Assembly: GCF_008180155.1 (NCBI RefSeq)
Contig: NZ_VSZS01000055.1
Span: 62,001 to 126,000 of the forward strand
Direction: 5' to 3'
DNA length: 64,000 bases
Source: Neoaquamicrobium microcysteis
GTDB lineage: Bacteria > Pseudomonadota > Alphaproteobacteria > Rhizobiales > Rhizobiaceae
This document shows positions 63,633 to 64,000 of the stretch, piece by piece; the first letter of the stretch is position 1; every line of letters starts with the position of its first letter. A program made the translations under genes and the position numbers. The notes under the pieces were generated by a model. The model saw nothing but the letters and a program-made list of their open reading frames with translations. It searched no databases and was not told where the DNA came from.

Positions 63633-63986
63633 ATGATCGCCACCGTCCTGATCTCGCTCGTTGCCCTGATCCATGTCTACATCGTGCTGCTGGAAATGGT
63701 CTGGTGGGACACGCCGCGAGGGCGCAAGGCTTTCGGCACAACTGCCGAGTTCGCGGCCGCAACGAAGGTGCTGGCGGCCAATCAGGGCCTCTACAACGGG
63801 TTTCTGGTCGCCGGTCTGGTGTGGGGGCTATGGCTTGGTGAGGCGGGCTTTGCGGTGAAGGTGTTCTTCCTCGCATGCGTGATCGTCGCCGGCCTTTACG
63901 GCGCGGCTACCGCAAGCACCAGGATACTCTATGTGCAGGCGCTGCCCGCCGCGCTGGCGCTGGCGGCGCTGATAGCGCGGATCTGA
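63633..63986 (+). CDS. DUF1304 family membrane protein
   Basis: A 117-residue membrane protein with four hydrophobic segments: about residues 2-23 (IATVLISLVALIHVYIVLLE), 49-65, 71-90 and 95-115, and the conserved WWDTPRGRKAFGT and NQGLYNGFL motifs of DUF1304. Function unknown. It is divergent from the M32 carboxypeptidase. The window ends 14 nt after its stop codon. Confidence 0.9.
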   Translation: MIATVLISLVALIHVYIVLLEMVWWDTPRGRKAFGTTAEFAAATKVLAANQGLYNGFLVAGLVWGLWLGEAGFAVKVFFLACVIVAGLYGAATASTRILYVQALPAALALAALIARI

Positions 63987-64000
63987 AGCGCGTCGCGAAA

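Overview
The window is a GC-rich stretch of bacterial chromosome that reads as ordinary core genome of an alphaproteobacterium, most likely order Hyphomicrobiales (Rhizobiales) and family Phyllobacteriaceae (Mesorhizobium, Nitratireductor or Aquamicrobium type). The evidence is the combination of phaR divergent from phaAB, CarD, RpoH2, the cell-cycle regulator TrcR, BA14K and DUF1192/DUF1244/DUF2312/DUF465 proteins, a tkt-gap-pgk-fda block and cysteine-free ribosomal proteins L31 and L36. No insertion sequence, prophage, CRISPR array, rRNA or tRNA was seen. Genus is not resolved, and all identities come from reading motifs, not from a search.

Layout. 0-5 kb: a gamma-glutamyltransferase, an ASCH protein, and PHB synthesis (phaR, phaA, phaB). 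5-12 kb: a 670-nt intergenic region rich in GANTC sites, then an SUV3-like helicase, an S4 protein, ferredoxin, CarD, RpoH2 and an M48 lipoprotein protease. 13-18 kb: thiamine uptake (thiBPQ) under a TPP riboswitch, with a divergent thiamine pyrophosphokinase and an ABC-F protein. 19-20.7 kb: a CcdAB toxin-antitoxin pair, ZapA and a coiled-coil protein. 21-29 kb: tkt, gap, pgk and class I aldolase, then propionyl-CoA synthetase and an Hsp70-like protein. 30-36 kb: a WYL regulator with a clear palindromic operator, TrcR, small proteins and an MFS transporter. 36-46 kb: purEK, rpmJ, pyruvate kinase, and amide- and peptide-handling enzymes. 46-50 kb: a MoxR/VWA module interrupted by an HNH gene, then 6S RNA and its usual partner, 5-formyl-THF cyclo-ligase. 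50-58 kb: YmdB-like phosphodiesterase, TerC, YebC, L31 and an ABC exporter. 58-64 kb: an M20 peptidase, a flavin dehydrogenase, two paralogous small secreted proteins and an M32 carboxypeptidase.

The most interesting material is small. (1) Two duplicated transcription units at 60.5-61.9 kb encode related secreted proteins; each has a leader hairpin whose stem differs in sequence but keeps its pairing around a shared loop. (2) The intergenic region at 5.0-5.5 kb holds ten GANTC (CcrM) sites in about 400 nt and a 23-nt direct repeat. (3) An HNH gene of foreign appearance sits inside the MoxR/VWA module. No clearly new multi-gene system was found.
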